Part shown: positions 16,625-26,393 of the stretch, piece by piece
How positions within the stretch are numbered: the first letter of the stretch is position 1
How the letters are laid out: the number at the start of each line of letters is the position of its first letter
Source: Spirulina subsalsa PCC 9445
GTDB taxonomy: Bacteria > Cyanobacteriota > Cyanobacteriia > Cyanobacteriales > Spirulinaceae
Length of the DNA stretch: 64,000 bases
NCBI RefSeq assembly: GCF_000314005.1
Contig: NZ_JH980292.1
Span: 1,560,094-1,624,093 of the forward strand
Direction of reading: 5' to 3'
Translations under genes and position numbers: made by a program
The notes under the pieces: generated by a model
What the model was told of the DNA's origin: nothing
Seen by the model: the letters and a program-made list of their open reading frames with translations, nothing else
Database searches by the model: none

Positions 16625-16807
16625 ATGACTACTCATTTCATTACCGCCGAAATTGACCTCCAAGACAGTCCTGTTCAACTGCAAAAAGCCATTGAGGCTG
16701 AGTTAGAAAAACGGGGAGAACCCTTGCGTTGGGCGATTACAGACGTTAACACCGAACAAGAAACCGTGCAAGTTGAAGCCGTTGTCACCCAAGATGCGAT
16801 CGCTTGA
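16625..16807 (+). CDS. Small conserved hypothetical protein
   Basis: 60 residues: MTTHFITAEIDLQ, a helix QLQKAIEAELEKRGEPLRW, then a strand pair (AITDVNTEQETVQVEAVVTQ). The alternating pattern looks like a compact alpha/beta fold. It ends on a HIP1 octamer. No family name recognised; length, context and codon use support a real gene. Confidence 0.65.
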   Translation: MTTHFITAEIDLQDSPVQLQKAIEAELEKRGEPLRWAITDVNTEQETVQVEAVVTQDAIA

Positions 16808-16833
16808 ACTTCGTCTGTCACCTGTGGTATAGT
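16804..16833 (+). promoter_or_regulatory. Sigma-70-like promoter
   Basis: TTGAAC at 16804-16809 and TATAGT at 16828-16833 are separated by 18 bases. The only thing downstream on this strand before convergent genes is a hairpin at 16862-16892, so the product would be a short noncoding RNA of about 55-60 nt. Confidence 0.4.
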
Positions 16834-16861
16834 AAGCCCAGAGAGAAAAGAAAAGAGAACA

Positions 16862-16892
16862 GAAAGAGGGGGAACTCACCCCCTCTTTCTGT
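16862..16892 (+). terminator. Strong GC-rich hairpin, terminator-like
   Basis: AGAAAGAGGGGG and CCCCCTCTTTCT pair perfectly around a short AACTCA loop. It sits between the tail of the plus-strand genes and the convergent alpha-E gene, the right place for a bidirectional terminator, though only two to three T follow. Confidence 0.55.
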
Positions 16893-16982
16893 GTAATGGG
16901 GGTTGGCTGAAAAAGTCAAGGAAGAGGCAAAAGGTAAAAGTTTTGACCCATTCCCATTACCTATTACCTATTCTCTATTCCC

Positions 16983-18005
16983 TTAAGTTAACCCATAGAC
17001 TTTTTCTAGTAACAGTGTTTGACTTTGAGCTTGAGTGAGAGGTTCTTCCCGTTCCTCCTCCGGAACATCTTGACCAAAGAAACTAATAGCAATATTTCCC
17101 CCCACCTCATTCAAAGAACGCTGCATCTGGTCTAAAAACTCGTGTAAACCAATCTCAATGACATCTTCAATAGTGCAGTATCCCAAACGAGAACATAAAC
17201 GACCGAGGGAGCGTTCAGCCGGATTTGACCAACTCCCGACTGGAGTATTCGTAATCTTATGCAGGGACTTTTCCGACCGAGAAACACAGAAATTAATCGA
17301 GCGGGGAAAATCATGATCTAAAATCAAAAACTCCGCCACCGCCGAGGGATTAATTCGATGTTGTTGTTTACGGTACATTTCATAGGCGCTCGCCGATTTT
17401 AACAACGCCATCCATTGGATTTGGTCTAAAGGCGTTCCCACCCATTGAGCAGATGGTAAGAGAATAAAATATTTAACATCTAAAATGCGCGTGGTTTTAT
17501 CCGCCCGTTCTAATAAGCGTCCCACATAGCCAAAATGCCATCCTTCATTGTGAGTCATGGTGGCATCCATCACCCCGGCAAAACGATGACTCGCCCGCTT
17601 CACTTGTCGGTAAAAATCCGGTAACATATCGACGTGAATCTGAGAGGCGGCCTCTTTAACCATTAAGTAAAAATCATTCACTTCCTCCCACATTTCTGAG
17701 GAAATAATTTCTCGAATTGAGCGGGCATTTTCTCGGGCAATTTGCAGGGAAGACAAAATAGAATTGTCATATTTTGCGTCAAAGGTCAAAAAGTGAATGA
17801 CATTATCGGCTGTAGCTTCTCCATAACGTTCCATAAATAGTTCATGGTCCCCGGTAGTGGTGACTAAGGGCAACCATTGCTGGGTTACTCCGGGCGGTAA
17901 ATCTAACATCATATTGAGGTTCACATCAACAAACCGCGCAATATTATCCGCCCGTTCAATATAGCGATTTAACCAATAAATCGAATCAGCAACACGACTT
18001 AGCAT
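16983..18005 (-). CDS. Alpha-E domain protein (DUF403)
   Basis: 340 residues, all helical, starting MLSRVADSIYWLNRYIERADNIARFVDVN, the hallmark of the alpha-E family. The family is encoded beside circularly permuted ATP-grasp enzymes, and this gene follows one by 99 bp on the same strand. Together they are predicted to build or modify a peptide. The transglutaminase-like peptidase that often completes the operon is absent here: the next sequence downstream is intergenic. Biochemistry of the family is not settled. Confidence 0.93.
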   Translation of the reverse strand: MLSRVADSIYWLNRYIERADNIARFVDVNLNMMLDLPPGVTQQWLPLVTTTGDHELFMERYGEATADNVIHFLTFDAKYDNSILSSLQIARENARSIREIISSEMWEEVNDFYLMVKEAASQIHVDMLPDFYRQVKRASHRFAGVMDATMTHNEGWHFGYVGRLLERADKTTRILDVKYFILLPSAQWVGTPLDQIQWMALLKSASAYEMYRKQQHRINPSAVAEFLILDHDFPRSINFCVSRSEKSLHKITNTPVGSWSNPAERSLGRLCSRLGYCTIEDVIEIGLHEFLDQMQRSLNEVGGNIAISFFGQDVPEEEREEPLTQAQSQTLLLEKVYGLT

Positions 18006-18104
18006 TATTAGTGTATCAATTGAGTGTGGATAGAGGCTTTAGACGAATGTCTAGCAAGCCGAAAAAAAGACATCACCCTTGATAATTGATAGATGAAGAA
18101 TCAA

Positions 18105-19547
18105 TTATTGGGTTAAAACCCAAGTGTCTTTACTGCCACCTCCTTGGGAAGAATTAACAACTAAAGAACCTTTGCGTAAAGCCACACGAGTTAAGCCACC
18201 GGGATGAACATAAATTTCATCGCCGCGATGGAGAATATAGGGGCGTAAATCCACATGACGGCCTTCGATACGGTCTTCAATTAATGTGGGAACGCGGGAT
18301 AAACAAAGGGTCGGTTGAGCAATATAGTTCCGGGGGTTGGCTTCAATTTTTTTGGCAAAGATTTCCCGTTCCGTTTCGCTGGCTTGGGTTCCCACTAACA
18401 TCCCATATCCCCCAGCTTCATTGGCTGCCTTGACCACTAATTGGTCAAGGTTTTGTAACACATAGTCTCGGTCTTGGTCTTGCCAACAGAGATAGGTGGG
18501 GACATTGGCTAAAATGGGGTCTTCGTTGAGGTAATACCGAATCATTTCCGGGACGTAGGCATAGACCACTTTATCATCAGCCACTCCGGTTCCCGGGGCG
18601 TTGGCGAGGGCAACTCGTCCAGCGCGATAGACTTCCATTAGACCGGGAACTCCCAGTAAAGAGTCAGGTCGGAAGGCGAGGGGGTCAAGGAAGGTGTCAT
18701 CCACTCGTCGGTAAAGGACATCGACCCGGCGTAGCCCTTTGGTGGTCTTCATTTGCAGGTAGCCATCGACCACGACCAAATCCCGACCTTCGACTAATTC
18801 CACGCCCATCTGTTGGGCTAAGAAAGAGTGTTCAAAGTAGGCGGAGTTATACATCCCTGGGGTGAGGACGGCGACAGTAGGGTTTTGTAGGTAGGGGGGA
18901 GCGAGATTGAGTAAGGTTTCCAGCAGGTGACTGGGGTAGTCGTCTACCGGTTGGATGGCGAGATTTTGGAAGATTTTGGGTAGGGTACTTTTCATCACCC
19001 GGCGATTTTCCAGAACGTAGGAAATGCCCGAGGGGACGCGCAGGTTATCTTCTAGAACATACCATTGACCCTGGCGATCGCGCACCAAATCCGTCCCCGT
19101 AATATGACACCATACCCCCGTTGGCGGCTCCAGTCCCTGACAAGGGGCTAAAAAACCCGGTGCTGATTGAATAATCTCAGCCGGGATTTTCCCATCCTGT
19201 ACAATCTTCTGGTCGTGATAAATATCATGGAGAAACAGGTTTAAAGCCGTGATGCGTTGTTTAAGGCCTTGTTCCAACCATTGCCAATCCTCAGCCGAAA
19301 TGATACGCGGAATAATATCAAAGGGTAGCACCCGTTCCACCCCTTGGGTATCACTATAGACATTAAACGTCACCCCCAGTTTAAATAAGGCAATCTGCGC
19401 CGTTTGATGATGTTGTTGCAGTTCCTTGGGATTTAACCCTTGCATCCACTCCAGTAGGGGGACAGCAGCCGGGCGAGGTTTGCCCATAGCCTCGAATAAT
19501 TCATCATAGTATGTTGTGCTCTCAGGGTCATAGGTTTCTAGTTGCAC
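18105..19547 (-). CDS. Circularly permuted ATP-grasp type 2 protein (DUF404/DUF407)
   Basis: 480 residues. Starts [21 protein letters not shown], then family blocks [90 protein letters not shown] and the closing [28 protein letters not shown]-grasp enzymes join a carboxylate to an amine or thiol, so a peptide-bond-forming role with the alpha-E partner is predicted. The pair is common in cyanobacteria. Soluble, full length. Confidence 0.94.
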   Translation of the reverse strand: MQLETYDPESTTYYDELFEAMGKPRPAAVPLLEWMQGLNPKELQQHHQTAQIALFKLGVTFNVYSDTQGVERVLPFDIIPRIISAEDWQWLEQGLKQRITALNLFLHDIYHDQKIVQDGKIPAEIIQSAPGFLAPCQGLEPPTGVWCHITGTDLVRDRQGQWYVLEDNLRVPSGISYVLENRRVMKSTLPKIFQNLAIQPVDDYPSHLLETLLNLAPPYLQNPTVAVLTPGMYNSAYFEHSFLAQQMGVELVEGRDLVVVDGYLQMKTTKGLRRVDVLYRRVDDTFLDPLAFRPDSLLGVPGLMEVYRAGRVALANAPGTGVADDKVVYAYVPEMIRYYLNEDPILANVPTYLCWQDQDRDYVLQNLDQLVVKAANEAGGYGMLVGTQASETEREIFAKKIEANPRNYIAQPTLCLSRVPTLIEDRIEGRHVDLRPYILHRGDEIYVHPGGLTRVALRKGSLVVNSSQGGGSKDTWVLTQ

Positions 19548-19717
19548 GACGGTTTCCCTCCAACACCCTATATATATTTAAGCTTTGATTAAAGTTGTCC
19601 AAGCGACTGTAGCCTCAAATACATTCTCTCAGAAGGATGGGCGCAAGCAACGTTACAATAAGTAAATTTTCCTGACTTTTTCGGTAGTCTAGAAAGTGTC
19701 CAAATCCCAAACCTGTA

Positions 19718-20776
19718 ATGCGAGTACCGCGTTTTTTCCGTTATTTGAACTGTTTTATTCTGCGCAAAACCCTGACGCGGAGTTTCCGGCAACGTCTCAC
19801 AGGACTCTCGGCAGAAATTGCCTTTAACTCCATGTTGGCCGTTTTCCCGGCCATTCTCGCCATTATTACCGCCATTGGTCTATTTGAGGAAGCCATTGTC
19901 TCCAGTGTCCGTTCTTTGGTAGTGCAGTTTTTCCCCGAAGAAGAATCCATCCAAACGGCCTTACGGGAATTAGCTACCAAATTGAAAATTGTCGCACCGG
20001 ATTTAGTTTGGGGTTTATTAAGTAATTTTGTCCAAGAAATTACACAAGTTAAAAGTAAAAGTCTGTTTTCTATTAGTTTTGGCGCAGCAATTTGGGTATC
20101 TTCTGCGGCCATTAATGCCGCCATGAACGCCCTCGACCAAATCCATTTAATTCCTCGCCGCAGACGACGACCTTTTTGGCAAGCTAAGTTAATTGCACTT
20201 CTCCTAACGTTAGGCAGTATCTTCCTATTATTAATTGCTTCTATCTCTGTTTTAATTGGTGATGCGTTAGTTCAATTTTCAGTTAACCTAATTCAAGCGA
20301 TTCCGCTACAAGAATCAGATCAAGGAGCAGATTTAGTCTTGGAACTATGGAATCTGTTAAAATGGCCCGTTTCCTTAAGTATTGTTATCATTGCCTTTGC
20401 TTTAATTTATCGTCTCGGTCCCAGTCACTGGCGCAAGGGAACTCCCATATTACCTGGAGCCATTGTTGCAGCCTTATCTTGGGCGGGAATTTCCCTTTTA
20501 TTTCGGGTTTATGTGAACAATTTCGCCAACTATAACAAAGTCTATGGGGCTTTAGGGGCAGTGATTGTCCTGATGTTGTGGTTGTATTTAAGCGCCCTAG
20601 TGATGTTGATTGGGGGGCAACTCAATGTTACTGTCGGAGAAGCAATGCGGGCGGATCATCGTCGTCGTCAGATCATAGCACAACCGCCCCATCCTAACCC
20701 CTTTCCCTCCTCCCTCCCATCTTCTCAACCCCTCACTCCTCCCTCCCCAGAGTCTGGGGATTCTCCCTCTAGTTAG
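19718..20776 (+). CDS. YihY/virulence factor BrkB family membrane protein
   Basis: 352 residues with about six membrane helices. Family features: N-terminal [34 protein letters not shown], then [68 protein letters not shown]. The YGALGA and WLYLS blocks are diagnostic. The tail (from about 320) is proline-rich and soluble. Function is unproven; the old name RNase BN is wrong for this family. lgt begins 10 bp downstream. Confidence 0.93.
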   Translation: MRVPRFFRYLNCFILRKTLTRSFRQRLTGLSAEIAFNSMLAVFPAILAIITAIGLFEEAIVSSVRSLVVQFFPEEESIQTALRELATKLKIVAPDLVWGLLSNFVQEITQVKSKSLFSISFGAAIWVSSAAINAAMNALDQIHLIPRRRRRPFWQAKLIALLLTLGSIFLLLIASISVLIGDALVQFSVNLIQAIPLQESDQGADLVLELWNLLKWPVSLSIVIIAFALIYRLGPSHWRKGTPILPGAIVAALSWAGISLLFRVYVNNFANYNKVYGALGAVIVLMLWLYLSALVMLIGGQLNVTVGEAMRADHRRRQIIAQPPHPNPFPSSLPSSQPLTPPSPESGDSPSS

Positions 20777-20786
20777 TTGTAACGGT

Positions 20787-21611
20787 ATGTTTTTACTCAC
20801 TTTTCAATCTCCCGGCCCCATCTTATTTGAACTCGGTCCTTTAACCGTTCGTTGGTATGGTTTACTCATTGCCAGTGCGGTTTTAATTGGCGCGACACTC
20901 TCCCAATCTTTAGCCAACAAACGCCACCTAAAACCTGATATTATGTGGGATTTAGCCGTCTGGTTAGTTATTGCTGCGATTCCCTGCGCCCGGTTGTATT
21001 ATGTGTTCTTTGAATGGGAACAATATGCCAATCGTCCGGGGGATATTATCGCCATTTGGCAAGGAGGAATTGCCATCCACGGCGCAATGATTGGGGCTAT
21101 TTTAGCCACCCTTATATTTTCCCGAGTTAATCGCGTTTCAGTCTGGCAATTATTAGATTTAATCGCTCCCTCGGCCATCCTAGGTCAAGCCATTGGACGC
21201 TGGGGAAACTTCTTTAATTCTGAAGCCTTTGGTCGTCCAACGGATTTACCTTGGAAACTCTATATTCCCCTCTCCTCTCGCCCTCCTGGATGGCAACAAT
21301 TTGAATATTTTCACCCGACTTTTCTCTATGAGTCTTTGTGGAATTTAGGAATTTTTGCCCTATTATTAACCCTCTTTTTCTGGGGAATGCGTCAAGGCAA
21401 CCGCTTAAAAGTGGGGACATTATTTTTCGTCTATGCCTTGGGGTATAGTACCGGGCGCTTGTGGATTGAAGGCCTGCGCATGGATAGTTTAATGTTGGGT
21501 GGCTTACGAGTCGCTCAATTGGTGAGTTTAGGGGGAATTTTAATTGGGGCATTCGGTCTAATTTGGCTCTACATTCTCAAAGGTTCTCTCACCCGTGAAA
21601 ATCGTTCCTAG
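20787..21611 (+). CDS. lgt: Prolipoprotein diacylglyceryl transferase
   Basis: 274-residue inner-membrane enzyme that attaches diacylglycerol to the lipobox cysteine, the first step of lipoprotein maturation. The Lgt signature [13 protein letters not shown] is near residues 138-150; the invariant HGAMIG is near 95, and the [11 protein letters not shown] block near 176. Seven hydrophobic segments. Length is normal. It follows the YihY gene closely and is probably cotranscribed. Confidence 0.96.
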   Translation: MFLLTFQSPGPILFELGPLTVRWYGLLIASAVLIGATLSQSLANKRHLKPDIMWDLAVWLVIAAIPCARLYYVFFEWEQYANRPGDIIAIWQGGIAIHGAMIGAILATLIFSRVNRVSVWQLLDLIAPSAILGQAIGRWGNFFNSEAFGRPTDLPWKLYIPLSSRPPGWQQFEYFHPTFLYESLWNLGIFALLLTLFFWGMRQGNRLKVGTLFFVYALGYSTGRLWIEGLRMDSLMLGGLRVAQLVSLGGILIGAFGLIWLYILKGSLTRENRS

Positions 21612-21737
21612 TGCTGAATAAAACTGCGAAAAATGGTTAGAGTTCAAAAAATCCCATAGGGAAATCAACCCTACTATCAGCCATTTATAGCTGTCTATCT
21701 CACTCGTAAACCTGAACCTGAGTAACTGTTAAATATT

Positions 21738-22901
21738 ATGACTAAATCATCCTTGGATCTTGACAAAATGACCCTAAAGATATCTACTCAAAATCCAGAA
21801 GAGGAAGAAGAAGATTATTTTGAGTATTTCTTTGATGAACCCGGAAGTGAACCCGGAACACTCAGTATAGATCCGGATGCCACCCCTTCCAGTATTGTTC
21901 TCATTGATTATTCCCCGAAACACGCCACTCGTCGCGCTAATCTTACCCCCCTTGATTGTGTTTCTTATCTAGAAAGTGAATCAGTTTCTTGGATTGATGT
22001 CCGGGGTTTAGGAAGTGAAGATATCCTCAACCAATTGGGTCAGGTGTGTAGAATTCACCCCCTCGTTTTAGAGGATGTGGTGAATGTTCCCCAACGACCA
22101 AAAGTGCAGGATTATGAACAGCAATTGCTGGTCATTTTACAGATGGTTTTACCTCTCCCGGATGAAGATGGGTTTGATTATGAACAAGTGGGTTTTGTGT
22201 TAGGTAAACACTATTTAATTACCTTTCAAGAAGAACCCGAAGAGGATTGTTTTGAGCCTGTACGGGTAAGGATTCGGGAGAATCGGGGTAAAGTTCGTCA
22301 AGCGGGGCCTGATTATTTAGCCTATGTGTTGATTGATTCGATTATTGACGGATTTTTCCCGGTTTTAGAGGACTATGGGGAGCGCATTGAGGCGTTAGAG
22401 GATGAAGTGGTGGACAATCCGACGCGGGAAACGGTGGAAAAAATTTATGAAATTCGGCGGGAGTTATTAGCCTTACGGCGTATGATTTGGCCTCAGCGCA
22501 GTGTGATTAATATTCTGATTCGGGGGGATAATGAGTTAATTAGTCAGGATGTGCAAATTTATTTTAGAGATTGTTATGATCATGTCATTCAATTATTAGA
22601 TATTGTGGAGACTTATCGGGAACTGGCTTCCAGTATGATGGATTTATATATGTCTGCCCAGAGTAATAAAATGAATGAGGTGATTAACTTGTTAACGCTC
22701 ATTTCGACTATTTTTATTCCCTTAACTTTTATTGCGGGAGTTTATGGGATGAACTTCAAATATATGCCTGAGTTAGAGTGGAAATGGGGCTATGGTTTAA
22801 TTTGGGGAGCGATGTTAGCCATTGCGGGCAGTTTGATTTATTTTTTCCATAAAAAAGGCTGGTTCAATACCTTTTATTTTGTGAGCAAACGAGATAAATG
22901 A
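21738..22901 (+). CDS. corA: Magnesium/cobalt transporter CorA
   Basis: 387 residues. A large cytosolic N-terminal funnel domain (acidic start EEEEEDYFEYFFDEPG) is followed by the long stalk helix and two C-terminal helices. The channel signature YGMNF, with the GMN filter, is at about residues 337-341, after LISTIFIPLTFIAGV. The second helix ends in a basic tail. It overlaps the next gene by four bases (ATGA), so translation is coupled to the TSUP permease. Confidence 0.95.
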   Translation: MTKSSLDLDKMTLKISTQNPEEEEEDYFEYFFDEPGSEPGTLSIDPDATPSSIVLIDYSPKHATRRANLTPLDCVSYLESESVSWIDVRGLGSEDILNQLGQVCRIHPLVLEDVVNVPQRPKVQDYEQQLLVILQMVLPLPDEDGFDYEQVGFVLGKHYLITFQEEPEEDCFEPVRVRIRENRGKVRQAGPDYLAYVLIDSIIDGFFPVLEDYGERIEALEDEVVDNPTRETVEKIYEIRRELLALRRMIWPQRSVINILIRGDNELISQDVQIYFRDCYDHVIQLLDIVETYRELASSMMDLYMSAQSNKMNEVINLLTLISTIFIPLTFIAGVYGMNFKYMPELEWKWGYGLIWGAMLAIAGSLIYFFHKKGWFNTFYFVSKRDK

Positions 22902-23414
22902 TGAGTTTAGACTATTGGTTTATGTTTCCGGTGGCGATTGGAATTGCCACCGTTGCTATGGCTTCTGGAGTGGAGGGGGCTACTTTTTTCACGCCTTTAT
23001 TTATTTTGGGCTTAAACCTGCCTACCGATGTGGCGATTGGTACGGGTTTAATGACGGAAGTTTTTGGTTTTGCTAGTGGTTTATTCGCCTATGGCTATCA
23101 GGGGTTAATTGATTTTAAGTTGGGGAAAATGTTGCTGGCTGTGACTATTCCGGTGGCCTTGTTGGGGACGGTATTAGCCCAATGGATTCCGGGGGGTATG
23201 TTAAAGATTGTATTAGGTTTAGGGTTGTTGGTTTTGGCGGTCAGTTTTTTGCGTTCTGGTCACACCTCGGCCGGAGAATCACCTGTTCTCGTTCCTTCCC
23301 CGGTTTCTGTCTCCTCCTTTACCCTGACCAGTCGCCGAGGGCAGGTGTTCCAGTACAGTATCACTCGCCCCCGAGAAGGGCGTATTTTAGTGAGTATTGG
23401 GGCATTATTTTTAG
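22898..23414 (+). pseudogene. TSUP (TauE/SafE) permease, 5' part, split by an IS
   Basis: About 172 codons: MSLDYWFMFPVAIGIATVAMASGVEGATFFTPLFILGL then NLPTDVAIGTGLMTEVFGFASGLFAYG, the first half of a sulfite/sulfonate-exporter-type TSUP permease. It overlaps corA by four bases. The host frame ends in SIGALFL at the insertion point; the open frame continues into IS sequence to 23551 but is not permease there. The rest is at 24890-25233. Confidence 0.9.
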
Positions 23415-23578
23415 CTCATCGTCGGGAAGCCGAGCACTGTACAAATGTCAGTGTCGGGATGAAAGACGGTTCATTGAGGGGTTCGATGCCCCGAAAATTA
23501 ACCAACAATTATTTACTAGGGATTGACGATTTATCCCTAGATATTGTATAATAGGTTCAGGTCAATAAGCTACTATTC

Positions 23579-24835
23579 GTGTTAAACCTCAACTATTGCT
23601 ACAGAATTTATCCAGATGCCAGTCAAGAAAAAGAATTACTTGACTGGCTAGAAATCTGTCGAGGTGTATATAATTATGCCTTGGCAGAACGAAAAGAGTG
23701 GATAAATTCTCGCAAGTGTCAGGTTAACGCTTGTAGCCTTCATTCTGAGTACATTATACCTGCGGCTCAACCTTTTCCCGACTATTATAAACAGAAAAAA
23801 GCTTTAACTCAAGCCAAACAGCAATACCCAGAACTAAAACGGGTTCAGTCTCAGGTCTTGCAAGAGGTTATGGGGCGTTTAGACAAAGCGTTTAACTTTT
23901 TCTGGAAAAGAAGTTTTGGTTTTCCCCGGTTTAAGAAATACGGTCAGTTTCGGTCGATTAACTTTCCTCAATTCAGGGAAAACCCTGTAACTGGATATCA
24001 ATTGAGACTCCCTAAGCTAGGCTCTGTGGTCATTAATCTACACAGACCTATACCGGATGGATTTGTAGTTAAACAAGTTCAGATCGTTAAAAAAGCTTCG
24101 GGTTGGTATGCTGTCCTTTATATTCAGTCGGATGTTAATATTCCTTCTCCAAAACCTCAAGGAAAATCTCTAGGGATTGATTTGGGACTTGAGAAGTTTA
24201 TGGCAACATCTCAGGGGGAATTAATAGCTAGACCTAAGTTTTTCTTGGAACTTCAAAGTCAGCTTAAATGGCTACAAAGAAGATTATCGAAAAAACAGAA
24301 AGGGTCAAAAAACTGGCATAAAGCCCGGGGAAAAGTAGCTAAACTTCATGAACATATTTACAACACTCGCAAGAACTTTCATTATCAAGTCGCTCATCAT
24401 CTTTGTGACCAAGCCAATATCATTTTTGCCGAAGATTTAAACGTCAAAGCCATGTCTAGAGGGATGTTGTGTAAACCTACCCTTGATGCTGGCTTTGGGG
24501 GGTTTCTAGAGGTATTAAAGCACGTGGCTTGGAAACGAGATGTTTATTTCGAGAAAGTTGATGCTAATTTCACTAGCCAAATTTGTCCGAATTGTGGTGT
24601 AGTGACTGGTAAGAAAGACTTGTCTCAACGAGTGCATAAATGTTCTCATTGTGGGTTTGTAACGGATAGGGACGTTGCTGCGGCGATGGTTGTTGAGCAA
24701 CGTGGACTTGCAGCCCTTCCTGGGTCACGCTTCGCGAACGGACTGGGGGTCAAGCTGCCTGGGTCGGAAGAGGTTATTGGGGATGTCCCTAAAAAGACAT
24801 CTAGAGCCTCCCGTAGAAGCAGGAAAGCCTCATAG
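23579..24835 (+). CDS. tnpB: TnpB, RNA-guided nuclease of an IS605/IS1341 element
   Basis: 418 residues from a GTG start. N-terminal CYRIYPDASQEKELLDWLEICRGVYN; the RuvC-like residues are seen as Asp in GIDLGLEKF, Glu in FAEDLNVKAMSRG, and Asp in DRDVAAAMV; a zinc ribbon CPNCG...CSHCG lies between the last two. All are intact, so the protein should be active. TnpB is guided by RNA from the element's right end to cut the empty donor site. No TnpA is in the window, so transposition would need one in trans. Confidence 0.95.
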   Translation: MLNLNYCYRIYPDASQEKELLDWLEICRGVYNYALAERKEWINSRKCQVNACSLHSEYIIPAAQPFPDYYKQKKALTQAKQQYPELKRVQSQVLQEVMGRLDKAFNFFWKRSFGFPRFKKYGQFRSINFPQFRENPVTGYQLRLPKLGSVVINLHRPIPDGFVVKQVQIVKKASGWYAVLYIQSDVNIPSPKPQGKSLGIDLGLEKFMATSQGELIARPKFFLELQSQLKWLQRRLSKKQKGSKNWHKARGKVAKLHEHIYNTRKNFHYQVAHHLCDQANIIFAEDLNVKAMSRGMLCKPTLDAGFGGFLEVLKHVAWKRDVYFEKVDANFTSQICPNCGVVTGKKDLSQRVHKCSHCGFVTDRDVAAAMVVEQRGLAALPGSRFANGLGVKLPGSEEVIGDVPKKTSRASRRSRKAS

Positions 24836-24889
24836 TGATATGGGGAAGCCCGCACCGTACCCCTAGGGTCGGTGTCGGGAGGATGTCAC
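24740..24889 (+). ncRNA. Predicted right-end (omega/reRNA) guide RNA of TnpB
   Basis: By knowledge of TnpB systems, the scaffold RNA spans the end of tnpB and the right end, and the guide is the flanking host DNA. Here the right end holds a hairpin (CCGTACCCCTAGGGTCGG at 24862-24879) and the guide would begin at 24890 with the TSUP sequence GTCTGGTATCTACGG. The 5' limit is a guess. Confidence 0.4.
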
Positions 24890-25233
24890 GTCTGGTATCT
24901 ACGGGATTGGGACAACTCAACGGGTTTTTCCTGCTGCAACGGTCCCGGGTGCCGAGTCCTGTTGCCATTGCTACCAGTGTGTTTATTGTGGCGATTACGG
25001 CCTTGATTGCCTCTTTTGGTCATCTTGTGCAGTTCAGCCAACAGGAAAACCCTCCCTTTGCCACGATTCTCAGCTTGATTAGCTTCACGGTTCCGGGTGT
25101 TCTGCTGGGGGCGCAACTGGGTTCAAGATTGGCGACACGGCTCTCTCAGCACATTCTAGAGCGGTGTATGGGGTTATTATTTATCATCGTGGGCTTATTG
25201 CTTACCTTGGAAAATTTTCTGCGTTCACCCTAG
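24890..25233 (+). pseudogene. TSUP (TauE/SafE) permease, 3' part
   Basis: About 113 codons: LVSTGLGQLNGFFLLQRSRV, PSPVAIATSVFIVAITALIASFGH, GVLLGAQLGSRLATRLSQHI and GLLFIIVGLLLTLENFL, the second half of the permease in frame with the first. Restored length would be about 286 residues, normal for TSUP. An ATG at 24883 inside the IS could start a shorter product, but half a permease is unlikely to work. Confidence 0.88.
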
Positions 25234-25249
25234 CTGATGGAACTCTTTT

Positions 25250-26269
25250 ATGACCTTTGCCAAGTCTTTAGAATCTGTCTTAATTCCCCTGGGGGCGGTT
25301 CTTTTCGCCCTGGTGTTGTTCGGGCTATTTTGTGCCTTTGCGGGGGCGAATCCTTTTGAGGTGTACCATTCGATTTATCGGGGGGCTTTTGGACAGTGGA
25401 GTTCTTGGCAAAATACGCTGATTCGGGCTTCTCCTTTGATGTTAAGCGCTCTCTGTACGGCTTTACCTGCCCGTTTAGGTTTGGTGGTGATTGGTAATGA
25501 GGGGGCGTTAGTGTTGGGGGGTTTGGGGGCGATTATTGCGGGGTTATCGCTGGGGGAGGGTTTGCCACCTTGGGCGGTACAAATGGCGATGGCGTTGTTG
25601 GGGATGGTGTTTGGGGGGGTGTGGATTGCTTTGGTGGGATTCTTGCGTCATTACCGGGGGGTGAATGAGACGATTAGTAGCTTGTTGATGAATTATATTG
25701 CGATCGCCCTCCTCAATCATTTAGTCGAAGGCCCTATGCGGGACCCCTCCTCCCTCAATAAGCCCTCTACCTTCCCCCTCGCTGCCCTCAATCGTCTCCC
25801 AGACCTCCCCGGCACCCGTATCCACTACGGCCTGATTTATGGCATCCTGGCCTGTATCATCGCCTATATTCTCATTGAGCGTACCCCCTTCGGTTTCGCG
25901 GCTCGTACTACGGGGGGCAATATCCGCGCTGCTCAAATTGCGGGTTTACCCGTCGGGCGTTTAATCCTGATTATTTGCTTTTTAGCCGGGTCTTGTGCAG
26001 GATTAGCGGGTATGGTCGAAGTGGCTGCCGTTCACGGACGAGCTAATCAGTCCTTAAATGTGGGTTATGGTTATGGGGGGATTTTAGTGGCCTTTGTCGC
26101 CCGTCACAATCCCTTAGCGGCGGCTTTGGTGTCGGTTTTATTGGGGGGGATTCTCGCCAGTGGGGGCATTTTGCAGCGTGTCCATGATCTCCCCGATGCG
26201 ACGGTTTTAGTCTTTCAGGGGTTGGTGTTTTTAGTGGTTTTGTTTAGTGAGTCTCTTTATAGACGGTAA
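25250..26269 (+). CDS. Nucleoside/simple-sugar-type ABC transporter permease
   Basis: 339 residues, about nine membrane helices, of the BMP-associated (NupP/YufP) branch: VVIGNEGALVLGGLGAIIAGLSLGEG, RHYRGVNETISSLLMNYIAIALLNHLVEGPMRDP, RTTGGNIRAAQIAGLPVGRLI and GYGYGGILVAFVARHNPL. Such systems need a second permease, an ATPase and a lipoprotein; none follows, since the next gene is on the other strand. It lies 16 bp after the TSUP stop and probably belongs to the corA-TSUP transcript, so the IS may be polar on it. Confidence 0.9.
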   Translation: MTFAKSLESVLIPLGAVLFALVLFGLFCAFAGANPFEVYHSIYRGAFGQWSSWQNTLIRASPLMLSALCTALPARLGLVVIGNEGALVLGGLGAIIAGLSLGEGLPPWAVQMAMALLGMVFGGVWIALVGFLRHYRGVNETISSLLMNYIAIALLNHLVEGPMRDPSSLNKPSTFPLAALNRLPDLPGTRIHYGLIYGILACIIAYILIERTPFGFAARTTGGNIRAAQIAGLPVGRLILIICFLAGSCAGLAGMVEVAAVHGRANQSLNVGYGYGGILVAFVARHNPLAAALVSVLLGGILASGGILQRVHDLPDATVLVFQGLVFLVVLFSESLYRR

Positions 26270-26279
26270 AAACCATGTT

Positions 26280-26393
26280 AGAAGTCAAGGGAGCAGGGGA
26301 GCAGGGGAGATAAGGAATTAAGACTTATTATCTATCACCTATTCCCCATTCCCTATTCCCTATTCCCGACTTCCCCCGTTCCCCGTTCCCTAA
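26280..26393. repeat. Short tandem repeats between convergent genes
   Basis: GGGAGCAGGGGAGCAGGGGAG is followed by ATTCCC(C/T)ATTCCCTATTCCC and GTTCCCCGTTCCC units. The two arms are roughly complementary, as in the interiors of the miniature elements. No gene. Confidence 0.65.

Larger units (their letters stand above)
23415..24889 (+). mobile_element. IS1341-type (tnpB-only IS605) element inserted in the TSUP gene
   Basis: Removing 23415-24889 (1475 bp, boundary exact to about one base) rejoins the TSUP frame as ALFL-G-LVSTGLGQLNGFFLLQ, which fixes both ends. It carries one gene, tnpB, and no tnpA; the right end GTGTCGGGAGGATGTCAC matches the style of the element at 6150-6336. No target duplication is needed, as expected for this class. 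Insertion looks recent because both host halves are undamaged. Confidence 0.88.

Noticed and set aside
23415-23551. Extra C-terminal residues of the TSUP frame
   Set aside because: They are IS left-end sequence read by chance; the true permease resumes at 24890.
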